From: Chlorobaculum tepidum TLS
GTDB taxonomy: Bacteria; Bacteroidota; Chlorobiia; Chlorobiales; Chlorobiaceae
Assembly (NCBI RefSeq): GCF_000006985.1
Contig: NC_002932.3
Span: 1,475,109-1,539,108 of the forward strand
Reading direction: 5' to 3'
DNA: 64,000 nt
In this document: positions 56,447 through 64,000 of the stretch, piece by piece
How the letters are laid out: every line of letters begins with the position of its first letter
How positions within the stretch are numbered: position 1 is the first letter of the stretch
Notes under the pieces: model-generated
Told to the model about the DNA's origin: nothing
Databases searched by the model: none
Seen by the model: the letters and a program-made list of their open reading frames with translations, nothing else
Position numbers and translations under genes: made by a program

Positions 56447-57781
56447 TCAGCCGAGCGCAGCGAGTTCGCTGACGAAGCTGTCAAGTTCCTCTTTCGTGCG
56501 CTTCTCGGTGACGGCAACCAAGAGCCCATCTTCTCCCCATGCGGAAAGATCGACACCGGCAAACACTTTTTTCTCGAGCATCTTCTCGATGATCGTCGCT
56601 GAAGGGACGGGCGTTTCGACCACGAATTCACGGAAAAAGGGTGCGCTGAACTTCATCGAATAGCCGGGTAGTTCGGCGATGCGGTCAGCCAGATAGTGCG
56701 CTTTCTGCATCGAACGGTTGGCGACATCCCGAATTCCCTCCTTTCCAAGCAGCGACAGGTGCACCACCGACTGCAGAGCACAGAGCGCCTGATTGGAACA
56801 GATGTTCGAGGTGGCCTTTTCGCGGCGGATGTGCTGCTCGCGGGTCTGAAGCGTCAGGATGAAACCATCGTTGCCATCCTTGTCTTTGGTCATGCCGACC
56901 AGACGGCCCGGAATTTTGCGCACATGCGCCTGCTTGACAGTCAGAATGCCGAGATACGGCCCGCCGAAGCTCTGGGCGTTACCGACCGACTGACCCTCGC
57001 CAACGGCGATGTCAGCACCGTAATTACCCGGCGCTTCGAGCACGCCGAGCGAGACCGGATCGGCAGAGACGATGAAAAGCGCCCCGTTCTTTCTGGCAAT
57101 TTCGCCGATCGCCTCGACCTCTTCAAGACAACCGTAAAAGTTCGGCTGCTGCACGATCACCGCGGCGGTTTCGGAAGAAACCAGCGCTTCGAGCGCCTCG
57201 ACGCTGCCGATGCCGTTCTCGAGACCGTTCTGCACGATAGACCGGTCTCCGGCGGCCTCGAGATAGGTTTCAAGCACCTGACTGGTGTAGGGATGCAGCT
57301 TGCCCGCCACCACGATGCCGTTGCGCCCGGTAACGTTCAGGGCAATCAGCGCTGCTTCGGCAAGCGCGCTCGCGCCGTCGTACATCGAGGCGTTGGCCAC
57401 ATCCATGCCGTAGAGACGGCACATCACGCTCTGGTATTCGTAGATCGCCTGCAGGGTACCCTGCGACACCTCGGCCTGGTAAGGCGTGTAGGCGGTGTAG
57501 AACTCGCTCCGGGAGGCAATGGTCTTGACCGCCGAAGGAATGAAATGGTCGTAAGCCCCCGCACCGAGGAAGCTCACGTGGTCACAGGTGGCGGCGTTGC
57601 CTGAGGCCATCTTTTCGAGCAGACTCTTCACCTCAGGCTCGCCCATGGCGGGAAAGAGGTCGAGCGCCTTTTTGAGGCGAATCTCTTCGGGAATGTCCGC
57701 GATCAGCGCCTCAAAATTCTCGACGCCGATTTCGCGCAGCATCTCGGCCCGCTCGGCGTCGGTATTGACAATGAAAGGCAT
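56447..57781 (-). CDS. gcvPA: Glycine dehydrogenase (decarboxylating) subunit 1
   Basis: N-terminal half of split P-protein, 444 residues. It works with GcvPB in the glycine cleavage system. [40 protein letters not shown] and [20 protein letters not shown] are hallmark blocks. [20 protein letters not shown] and [20 protein letters not shown] follow. The PLP-binding lysine belongs to subunit 2, which is not in the window. gcvH lies 29 bp upstream on the same strand, so they form an operon. Confidence 0.95.
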   Translation of the reverse strand: MPFIVNTDAERAEMLREIGVENFEALIADIPEEIRLKKALDLFPAMGEPEVKSLLEKMASGNAATCDHVSFLGAGAYDHFIPSAVKTIASRSEFYTAYTPYQAEVSQGTLQAIYEYQSVMCRLYGMDVANASMYDGASALAEAALIALNVTGRNGIVVAGKLHPYTSQVLETYLEAAGDRSIVQNGLENGIGSVEALEALVSSETAAVIVQQPNFYGCLEEVEAIGEIARKNGALFIVSADPVSLGVLEAPGNYGADIAVGEGQSVGNAQSFGGPYLGILTVKQAHVRKIPGRLVGMTKDKDGNDGFILTLQTREQHIRREKATSNICSNQALCALQSVVHLSLLGKEGIRDVANRSMQKAHYLADRIAELPGYSMKFSAPFFREFVVETPVPSATIIEKMLEKKVFAGVDLSAWGEDGLLVAVTEKRTKEELDSFVSELAALG

Positions 57782-57810
57782 GGTTGCGTATTGAAATTCA
57801 GTTGAAAATC

Positions 57811-58194
57811 TTACTCACCGATCAGGGCGCTGTAGTCCGCCGGAGAGAGTAGTGCCTCGACATCGGCAGGATTATCGAGCTTCATCTTGACAATCCAGCC
57901 CTCGTTGTAGGGATCGGAGTTAACAATCGCCGCATCGTCGAGTCCAGCATTGACCTCGACAATTTCGCCAGCCGCAGGAGCGAACAGATCGGCAACCGTT
58001 TTGACCGCCTCAACGGTTCCAAACGTACCGTGCGCAGCAACCTTTGTTCCAACCGGTTTGGTTTCGACGAACACGATGTCGCCAAGCTCGGACTGCGCAA
58101 AGTCGGTGATGCCGACCAGAGCGGTCAGGCCATCTTCAAGCAGCTTGATCCATTCGTGATCTTTGGTATAGCGGAGATTGTCAGGGATGTTCAT
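57811..58194 (-). CDS. gcvH: Glycine cleavage system H protein
   Basis: Lipoyl carrier of 127 residues. [20 protein letters not shown] is the standard start. The lipoylated lysine is in [20 protein letters not shown], where EAVKT replaces the common [22 protein letters not shown] is the conserved C-terminal motif. It is upstream of gcvPA in the same operon. No glycine riboswitch was seen in the 110 bp before it. Confidence 0.95.
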   Translation of the reverse strand: MNIPDNLRYTKDHEWIKLLEDGLTALVGITDFAQSELGDIVFVETKPVGTKVAAHGTFGTVEAVKTVADLFAPAAGEIVEVNAGLDDAAIVNSDPYNEGWIVKMKLDNPADVEALLSPADYSALIGE

Positions 58195-58305
58195 GGCAGA
58201 ACGCGATTTAGGTTGCTATGCAATTGAGGAAGGAATACAAATGAACTTTAAAATAACATTTTTTCAGGAGAAGAAAAGATCGACCGAATCAGACGGCTCT
58301 TCTCT

Positions 58306-59079
58306 TCAACCCAGGCGCTGCCGCATCGCTTCGTAGAGCATCACGCCCGCAGCCACGCTGACGTTGAGCGATTCGACGCAACCAGCCATAGGGATTCGCA
58401 CGATCTGGTCGCAGCGATTGCGGGTTTCAGAGCCAAGACCGCTGCCCTCTGCGCCCATGACAAGCACCGTCGGGCGCTTCCAGTCGATGTCGGTGTGGTT
58501 ATGCTCGGCCTCCATGTCGGCGGCTACGATGCTGAATCCGCGTTCGCGCAACAGGTCAAGCGCCTTAACCACGCTTTTGACCTTGCAGACGCGCATGTGC
58601 GACAGCGCACCCGCCGAGGCTTTGTGCACTGTGGCGCTGATCGGCGCCCCCTTGCCCTCGATCATGATGACTGCATCGGCGGCCACGGCCTCGGCGGTGC
58701 GGATAATCGCCCCAACGTTATGCGGGTCTTCGAGCCCCTGCAAAATCACCAAGAGCGGCGAACTGTTGCGCGGCGCGGCGAGCACCTCGTTGAGCGTGTA
58801 AAAGGTTACGCTGGTCAGAAGAGCACAGACCCCCTGGTTCTTGGCGGTACCGGAAAGAAGCGTGAGCTTCTCCATACGCGCTTTGCCGCAAGGAATCCTG
58901 AGCCTGCGGGCCGTGATAACAATCTCCTTGAGCTTGGGATGGGAGGTATTGAACTGGAGGTATATCTTCTCGACGCTCTCAGGTTTCGACTGCAACAGCT
59001 CGATGACAGCGTTGCGGCCATAGACGACCTGCTCACGAGGTTTTTGAGCCGGTATTTCGGCGTGATCTTTTCTGTTCAA
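58306..59079 (-). CDS. rlmB: 23S rRNA 2'-O-ribose methyltransferase, RlmB/TrmH family
   Basis: SPOUT methyltransferase of 257 residues. REQVVYGRNAVIELLQSKPE is the N-terminal substrate domain. SPLLVILQGLEDPHNVGAII, then RTAEAVAADAVIMIEGKGA, is the SAM-fold start. TVLVMGAEGSGLGSETRNRC and IPMAGCVESLNVSVAAGVML form the knot and SAM site. The only usable start is TTG 59079, since a TGA lies two codons upstream. RlmB (G2251) is the most likely specificity. Confidence 0.88.
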   Translation of the reverse strand: MNRKDHAEIPAQKPREQVVYGRNAVIELLQSKPESVEKIYLQFNTSHPKLKEIVITARRLRIPCGKARMEKLTLLSGTAKNQGVCALLTSVTFYTLNEVLAAPRNSSPLLVILQGLEDPHNVGAIIRTAEAVAADAVIMIEGKGAPISATVHKASAGALSHMRVCKVKSVVKALDLLRERGFSIVAADMEAEHNHTDIDWKRPTVLVMGAEGSGLGSETRNRCDQIVRIPMAGCVESLNVSVAAGVMLYEAMRQRLG

Positions 59080-59323
59080 AAATCAGGAAAGTTTGGTTTG
59101 CTGGAAATGCGTTCCGACCGCTCGTCAGATGCAAAAAATACGTATCAGCGAGCAAAGGCTATAAATAGTACTCACGATTGAAACTATATTAGTTTTTTTC
59201 CCTATCTTTGGAAGCTCACTCGAAGCTTTTTCTCACCTGCGAACGTAACGTTTCCCGTTGCTTCGCAGTTGTACCCATCGAGATTCGCGCAGTCCCAACA
59301 ATCATAATCCAGTTTTTGATCGT

Positions 59324-62300
59324 ATGACCCGGACATTCAAGACAATGGAGGGGAATGAAGCTCTTGCTCATGTCGCCTATCGCACTAATGAAGTCATCTC
59401 GATATACCCGATTACCCCGGCATCTCCGATGGGAGAGTACTCCGACGCATGGGCCGCTGTCGATGTAAAAAATATCTGGGGTACCGTGCCACTCGTCAAT
59501 GAGATGCAGAGCGAAGCCGGTGCCGCCGCCGCCGTTCACGGCGCGTTGCAGACCGGCGCGCTGACGACCACCTTCACGGCCTCTCAGGGTCTCTTACTGA
59601 TGATCCCGAACATGTACAAGATCGCCGGTGAACTGACCCCCTGCGTGATTCACGTGTCAGCCCGTTCGCTGGCCGCGCAGGCGCTCTCGATATTCTGCGA
59701 CCACGGTGACGTGATGTCGGTCAGGGGCACCGGCTTCGCGCTGCTCGCTTCCTGTTCGGTACAGGAGGTAATGGACATGGCGCTGATTTCGCAGGCCGCA
59801 ACGCTCGAATCGCGCGTGCCATTCCTGCACTTCTTCGACGGCTTCCGCACGTCGCACGAAATCTCGAAAATCGAGGTGCTCTCGGACGAACAGATTCGCT
59901 CGATGATCAACGACGAGCTGGTCTTCGCACACCGCATGCGCCGCATGTCGCCTGATGCACCGATCATCCGCGGTACCTCGCAGAATCCGGACGTCTATTT
60001 CCAGGCACGCGAGAGCGTCAACAAATATTATGAGGCCTGCCCGTCAATCACCCAGAAGGCGATGGACCAGTTCGCCAAACTGACTGGGCGCAGCTATAAA
60101 CTTTACCAGTACTACGGCGCTCCGGATGCCGACCGTATCATCATCATGATGGGGTCAGGTGCCGAGACCGCTCTCGAAACTGTCGAATACCTCAACAACC
60201 ACGGCGAAAAGGTCGGTCTGGTCAAGGTACGCCTTTTCAGGCCATTCGACGTTGCAACCTTCATCGCATCGCTACCATCGAGCGTGAAGAGTATCGCGGT
60301 GCTCGACCGTGTCAAGGAACCAGGCAGCGCTGGCGAACCGCTCTATCTCGATGTAGTCAACGCCGTAGCCGAATCGTACCAGGAAGGCAAATGCGCTTCG
60401 ATGCCAAGCGTTTTGGGTGGGCGCTATGGCCTGTCGTCGAAGGAGTTCACTCCGGCGATGGTCAAGGCGATCTTCGACAATATGAACGCGGAATCTCCAA
60501 AGAATCACTTCACCGTTGGCATCGACGATGACGTAACCAAGAAGAGCCTCGCCTACGACGAGACCTTCTCGATTGAGCCGGACTCGGTCTTCCGCGCCCT
60601 CTTCTACGGCCTCGGTTCAGACGGCACGGTCGGTGCAAACAAGAACTCGATCAAGATCATTGGCGAAAACACCGACAACTACGCGCAGGGCTTCTTCGTC
60701 TACGACTCCAAGAAAGCCGGTTCGATCACGACCTCGCACCTGCGGTTCGGCCCGGAGCAGATCCGCTCGACCTACCTCATCACCGAGGCGCAGTTCGTCG
60801 GCTGCCACCACTGGGTCTTTCTCGAAATGATCGACGTTGCCAAGAACCTCAAGCAGGGTGGTACGCTGCTCATCAACTCGGCCTATGCGCCGGATGTGGT
60901 GTGGAGCAAGCTCCCGCGTCCGGTGCAGCAGCACTTGATCGACAAGCAGGCGAAGCTCTACACCATCGATGCCTACAAGGTCGCCCACGAAAGCGGCATG
61001 GGTCAGCGCATCAACACTATCATGCAGGCCTGTTTCTTCGCCATTTCGGGCGTGCTGCCGCGTGAAGAGGCAATCGAAAAGATCAAGGACGCGATCCGCC
61101 ACACCTACGGCAAAAAGGGCGATGAGGTCGTTCAGCAGAACATCAAGGCAGTTGACAACACGCTTGCCAACCTGCATGAAGTGAAAATCGGCGCTGTGGC
61201 AGACAGCACCAAGGAGCTGCGCTCGCCCATCGTTGGCGACGCGCCAGAGTTCGTCTGTAACGTGCTGGCAAAGATTATTGCCGGCGAGGGCGACTCGATT
61301 CCGGTCAGCAAGCTGCCTGCCGATGGAACCTATCCGCTCGGCACCACGAAGTTCGAGAAACGCAACCTCGCGCAGGAGATTCCGGTCTGGGCTCCGGAGC
61401 TGTGCATCGAGTGTGGCAAGTGCTCGATGGTCTGCCCGCACGCTGCCATCCGCATCAAGGTTTACGAGCCGAAGCACCTCGAAAACGCCCCGGCAACCTT
61501 CAAGAGCCTCGATGCGAAAGCAAAAAACTGGGAGGGCATGCGCTATACGGTTCAGATTGCACCGGAAGATTGTACCGGCTGCCAACTCTGCGTCAACGCC
61601 TGCCCCGCAAGAGACAAGCAGGTTGAAGGCCGCAAAGCGCTCAACATGCACGAGCAGGCTCCGCTGCGCGAAACCGAATCTGCCTGCTGGAGCTTCTTCA
61701 TCAATCTCCCGGAATTCGACCGCAACAAGATCAACCAGCGCCTCATCAAAGAGCAGCAGCTTCAGCAGCCACTCTTCGAGTTCTCGGGCGCATGCTCGGG
61801 CTGCGGCGAAACGCCATACGTCAAGCTGATGACTCAGCTCTTCGGTGATCGCCTCGTTATCGGCAACGCCACCGGCTGCTCGTCGATCTACGGCGGCAAC
61901 CTGCCGACCACGCCGTATGCAGCCAACCCGCAGGGCCTTGGGCCAACGTGGTCGAACTCGCTTTTCGAGGACACGGCAGAGTTCGCGCTTGGTTTCCGGA
62001 TATCGATCGACAAGCAGCAGCAATTTGCCAAAGAGCTGGTCAAAAAGCTCGCTGGTGACATCGGTGAAAACCTTGCCACCGCCATTCTCAACGCCACGCA
62101 GAACAGTGAACCGGAGATTTTCGAGCAGCGTGAGCGCGTGGCCGTGCTGAAGGATAAGCTCCAGCAGATGAAATCCGACGATGCCAAGAACCTGCTTGCT
62201 GTGGCTGACATGCTGGTCAAGAAGAGCGTGTGGGCTGTCGGCGGCGACGGCTGGGCCTACGATATCGGTTACGGGGGTCTCGACCACGTCACCGCATCGG

Positions 62301-62881
62301 GCAAGAACGTCAACATGCTCGTGCTCGACACCGAGGTCTATTCCAATACCGGCGGTCAGGCCTCCAAGGCTACGCCGAAAGCCGCGATCGCCAAGTTTGC
62401 CGCTGCGGGGCGCATCGCTACCAAGAAAGACCTTGGTCTGATCTCGATGAGCTACGGCAATGCCTATGTGGCCAGTGTTGCACTTGGCGCACGTGACGAG
62501 CAGACACTCAGAGCTTTCATCGAAGCCGAGGCGTACGATGGCCCGTCGATTATCATCGCCTACTCGCACTGCATTGCACACGGCTTTGACTTGTCTATGG
62601 GTCTGGAGCACCAGAAAGCAGCGGTCGATTCCGGCCACTGGCTGCTGTATCGCTACAATCCCGACAGACTCAAGGAGGGACTGAATCCGCTGCAGCTCGA
62701 CTCCAAAAAGCCGAAAATGCCGGTCGCGGAGTTCCTGAACATGGAGAACCGCTTCAGAATACTGAAGAAGACCCACCCCGATCTGGCCAAGAAGTACTTC
62801 GAGGCAATCCAGCACGAGGTCAATGCCCGCTGGGCACACTACGAACACCTCGCCAACCGTTCGATTGAAGGCGAAGCATAA
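59324..62881 (+). CDS. nifJ: Pyruvate:ferredoxin (flavodoxin) oxidoreductase
   Basis: Single-chain PFOR of about 1185 residues. In green sulfur bacteria it can run as pyruvate synthase, fixing CO2 on acetyl-CoA from the reverse TCA cycle. Order: domain I with MEGNEALAHVAYRTNEVISI and YPITPASPMGEY, then domain II (GSGAETALETVEYLNNHGEK), then a gamma-type domain (GLGSDGTVGANKNSIKIIGE). Two [4Fe-4S] motifs follow: CIECGKCSMVCP near residue 692 and CTGCQLCVNACP near 750. The TPP domain has CSGCGETPYVKLMTQLFGD, GNATGCSSIYGGNLPTTPYA, GGDGWAYDIGYGGLDHV and EVYSNTGGQASKATPKAA. I start at ATG 59324, where family similarity begins. Confidence 0.96.
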   Translation: MTRTFKTMEGNEALAHVAYRTNEVISIYPITPASPMGEYSDAWAAVDVKNIWGTVPLVNEMQSEAGAAAAVHGALQTGALTTTFTASQGLLLMIPNMYKIAGELTPCVIHVSARSLAAQALSIFCDHGDVMSVRGTGFALLASCSVQEVMDMALISQAATLESRVPFLHFFDGFRTSHEISKIEVLSDEQIRSMINDELVFAHRMRRMSPDAPIIRGTSQNPDVYFQARESVNKYYEACPSITQKAMDQFAKLTGRSYKLYQYYGAPDADRIIIMMGSGAETALETVEYLNNHGEKVGLVKVRLFRPFDVATFIASLPSSVKSIAVLDRVKEPGSAGEPLYLDVVNAVAESYQEGKCASMPSVLGGRYGLSSKEFTPAMVKAIFDNMNAESPKNHFTVGIDDDVTKKSLAYDETFSIEPDSVFRALFYGLGSDGTVGANKNSIKIIGENTDNYAQGFFVYDSKKAGSITTSHLRFGPEQIRSTYLITEAQFVGCHHWVFLEMIDVAKNLKQGGTLLINSAYAPDVVWSKLPRPVQQHLIDKQAKLYTIDAYKVAHESGMGQRINTIMQACFFAISGVLPREEAIEKIKDAIRHTYGKKGDEVVQQNIKAVDNTLANLHEVKIGAVADSTKELRSPIVGDAPEFVCNVLAKIIAGEGDSIPVSKLPADGTYPLGTTKFEKRNLAQEIPVWAPELCIECGKCSMVCPHAAIRIKVYEPKHLENAPATFKSLDAKAKNWEGMRYTVQIAPEDCTGCQLCVNACPARDKQVEGRKALNMHEQAPLRETESACWSFFINLPEFDRNKINQRLIKEQQLQQPLFEFSGACSGCGETPYVKLMTQLFGDRLVIGNATGCSSIYGGNLPTTPYAANPQGLGPTWSNSLFEDTAEFALGFRISIDKQQQFAKELVKKLAGDIGENLATAILNATQNSEPEIFEQRERVAVLKDKLQQMKSDDAKNLLAVADMLVKKSVWAVGGDGWAYDIGYGGLDHVTASGKNVNMLVLDTEVYSNTGGQASKATPKAAIAKFAAAGRIATKKDLGLISMSYGNAYVASVALGARDEQTLRAFIEAEAYDGPSIIIAYSHCIAHGFDLSMGLEHQKAAVDSGHWLLYRYNPDRLKEGLNPLQLDSKKPKMPVAEFLNMENRFRILKKTHPDLAKKYFEAIQHEVNARWAHYEHLANRSIEGEA

Positions 62882-62903
62882 GCTGAACCACGATCCGGTT
62901 CCG

Positions 62904-62937
62904 AACAAAAAAAGCGGTCAATGACCGCTTTTTTTGT
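62904..62937. terminator. Bidirectional terminator between nifJ and the TPR gene
   Basis: AACAAAAAAAGCGGTCA and its mirror TGACCGCTTTTTTTGTT form a long stem with almost no loop. The TPR gene stop codon (62918-62920) lies inside the stem, so the hairpin serves both convergent genes. Confidence 0.85.
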
Positions 62938-64000
62938 TCCCCTGCGTCTTCTCGACTGTTCTCGCTTTTTCCAGCATCTCCCTTGCTTTCGGTTCATTGC
63001 CGAGCTTCCGGTAGACCTCACCAAGGTGCCGGTAGATATCCGGCTCATCCAGCCCGGTGGCAGCCGCCTTTTCGAGGAACTGCCGGGCAAGCTCGAAATT
63101 GCCAAGTTTGTAGTGTACCCAACCGAGAGTATCGAGATAGACACCATTCTCCGGTTCGAGCATCACGGCATTGGTGGCCAGACGTAAGGCCTTGCGAAGC
63201 GTGATTCCCTCTTCGGTAAACAGGTAGGCGAGATTGTTCATGGCAAGGGTGTTGTGCGGGTCGAGATCGAGTACCCGCTCATAAGCCGATCGGCTACGCT
63301 TTTTCATGCCAAGCAGATCGCAGGCCATCGCCAGATTGATGTTGGCCTGGATCAGAAGATTCGGGTCACCAGGCTTCCGTTTCGTCCCGGCAACCGTTTC
63401 AAGCACGGCAACCGCCCGCCGCAGCTTATGGGAAGAGAGTAGCAAAGAGCCTTCGAGGACACTCCACCGAAACCTCTGCCCGGGAAGCCGACGTCTGGCT
63501 TTGGCCAGAAGCGCGAACGCCTGGCGTTTTTGACCTAGATCAAGCTGAGTGGAGATCAGGTACTCCCACGCCGTTGCATTGCTGGAATCGAGCTGAACGG
63601 CTTTTCTGAAAAGAACGACGCCCTCCTGCTGATGCCCGTGCATCATTCCGAACATCCCTTTCAGCATGAACAGCTCACTGTCACGCGGCCTTCTGGCTGT
63701 AAGCTCATCAAGTAAAGCGATGGTAGGCGCCACATAGAGCGAATCCTTTCCGGAGCGCAGAATATAGAGCTTGGCAAGATCATGCAGTGACTCAGGAGGC
63801 AAAGAGGCCCTTTCAAGGAATACAGCCAATTCACGATGAAAATCGTCATTGCGACCGACCATGATGTAGTGGTCGAACAAAGCGATCCAGTAGGTGATAT
63901 TGCTGCGATCACCCGCGATCAGCTCTTGAAGCGTCTGAACAGCCAGCGTCTCCTGCCCGGTTTTCGTATAGAGTTCGGCAAGCGTTATGCCGATTTTGCG
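62918..64000 (-). CDS. Tetratricopeptide-repeat protein, partial (5' end outside window)
   Basis: The frame is open from the window edge to TGA at 62918, giving 360 residues of an incomplete protein. It consists of TPR units of about 34 residues: GITLAELYTKTGQETLAVQT, LAKLYILRSGKDSLYVAP, LFMLKGMFGMMHGHQQEGVV, INLAMACDLLGMKKRSRSAY, MNNLAYLFTEEGITLRKALR, and YLDTLGWVHYKLGNFELARQ. A protein-interaction scaffold role is expected, perhaps in the envelope; an N-terminal signal or lipobox would lie outside the window. No enzymatic domain is visible. Confidence 0.8.
   Translation of the reverse strand, partial: RKIGITLAELYTKTGQETLAVQTLQELIAGDRSNITYWIALFDHYIMVGRNDDFHRELAVFLERASLPPESLHDLAKLYILRSGKDSLYVAPTIALLDELTARRPRDSELFMLKGMFGMMHGHQQEGVVLFRKAVQLDSSNATAWEYLISTQLDLGQKRQAFALLAKARRRLPGQRFRWSVLEGSLLLSSHKLRRAVAVLETVAGTKRKPGDPNLLIQANINLAMACDLLGMKKRSRSAYERVLDLDPHNTLAMNNLAYLFTEEGITLRKALRLATNAVMLEPENGVYLDTLGWVHYKLGNFELARQFLEKAAATGLDEPDIYRHLGEVYRKLGNEPKAREMLEKARTVEKTQGNKKSGH

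Noticed and set aside
58195-58305. Glycine riboswitch upstream of gcvH
   Set aside because: The 110-bp leader is AT-rich and shows no tandem aptamer-like structure.
60617-62908. Open frame of about 760 codons antisense to nifJ
   Set aside because: Shadow of a GC-rich, highly conserved gene; composition is not protein-like and the nifJ motifs are all intact on the plus strand.

Overview
The window looks like chromosome from a green sulfur bacterium (Chlorobiota), most likely Chlorobaculum. It carries a UbiA-type (bacterio)chlorophyll synthase, a single-chain pyruvate:ferredoxin oxidoreductase of the kind used as pyruvate synthase beside the reverse TCA cycle, a carbamoyl-phosphate synthase large subunit split into separate genes, and a DnaG primase with the CHC2 ligand pattern of the Bacteroidota/Chlorobiota lineage. 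Most of the window is GC-rich and densely coding. No rRNA, tRNA or CRISPR array was recognised. The genus is an inference from gene content; no search was run.

Layout. 1-3360: end of trpG, then a minus-strand group (GlmU-like nucleotidyltransferase, lipid kinase, LMW phosphatase). 3528-6270: two tandem paralogous regulators with a lineage-type N-terminus, a coiled coil and a LuxR-like HTH. 6363-11950: minus-strand DUF1848, aldehyde dehydrogenase, rsgA and recG. 12046-12867: rpmE and frr. 13131-15837: an AT-rich foreign island. 16050-18711: a minus-strand exbB-exbD-exbD-tonB energy-transduction group. 19062-32280: dnaG, a DUF2971 gene, glyA, ribBA, carB (second half), small accessory genes, glgP and pyrD. 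32305-37911: an interrupted DUF4407 gene, ispF, an ABC permease, a probable PPi-type phosphofructokinase and ilvE. 37922-49280: holB, cutA, an M24 peptidase, trpD, bchG, rpmB, rnhA, tilS, psd, tatA and recN. 49563-55088: an interrupted lipoprotein gene and a 1510-residue helicase-nuclease. 55482-64000: dapA, gcvPA-gcvH, rlmB, nifJ and a TPR protein cut by the window end.

The most interesting region is 13131-15837, between frr and tonB. A broken Bacteroidota-type tyrosine recombinase is followed by three AT-rich, same-strand, single-gene units of 662-692 bp. Each unit is bounded by a long imperfect palindrome that behaves like an integron attC site. The key evidence is that the first bases of each unit are complementary to the last bases of the same unit, even where the adjoining site differs (unit 3 begins TTAGGGGT and ends ACCCCTAA). 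This is what mobile gene cassettes cut at G/TT would show. The cassette genes encode a SHOCT membrane protein, a DUF805 membrane protein and a probable PD-(D/E)XK nuclease. The first two units share a non-coding leader.

Other points: two genes carry a single in-frame stop (an opal in DUF4407, an amber in a lipoprotein). The SF1 helicase with a C-terminal Vsr/DUF559-like nuclease is a candidate defence protein. Two tandem hairpins with an identical loop lie between the divergent ABC permease and phosphofructokinase genes.
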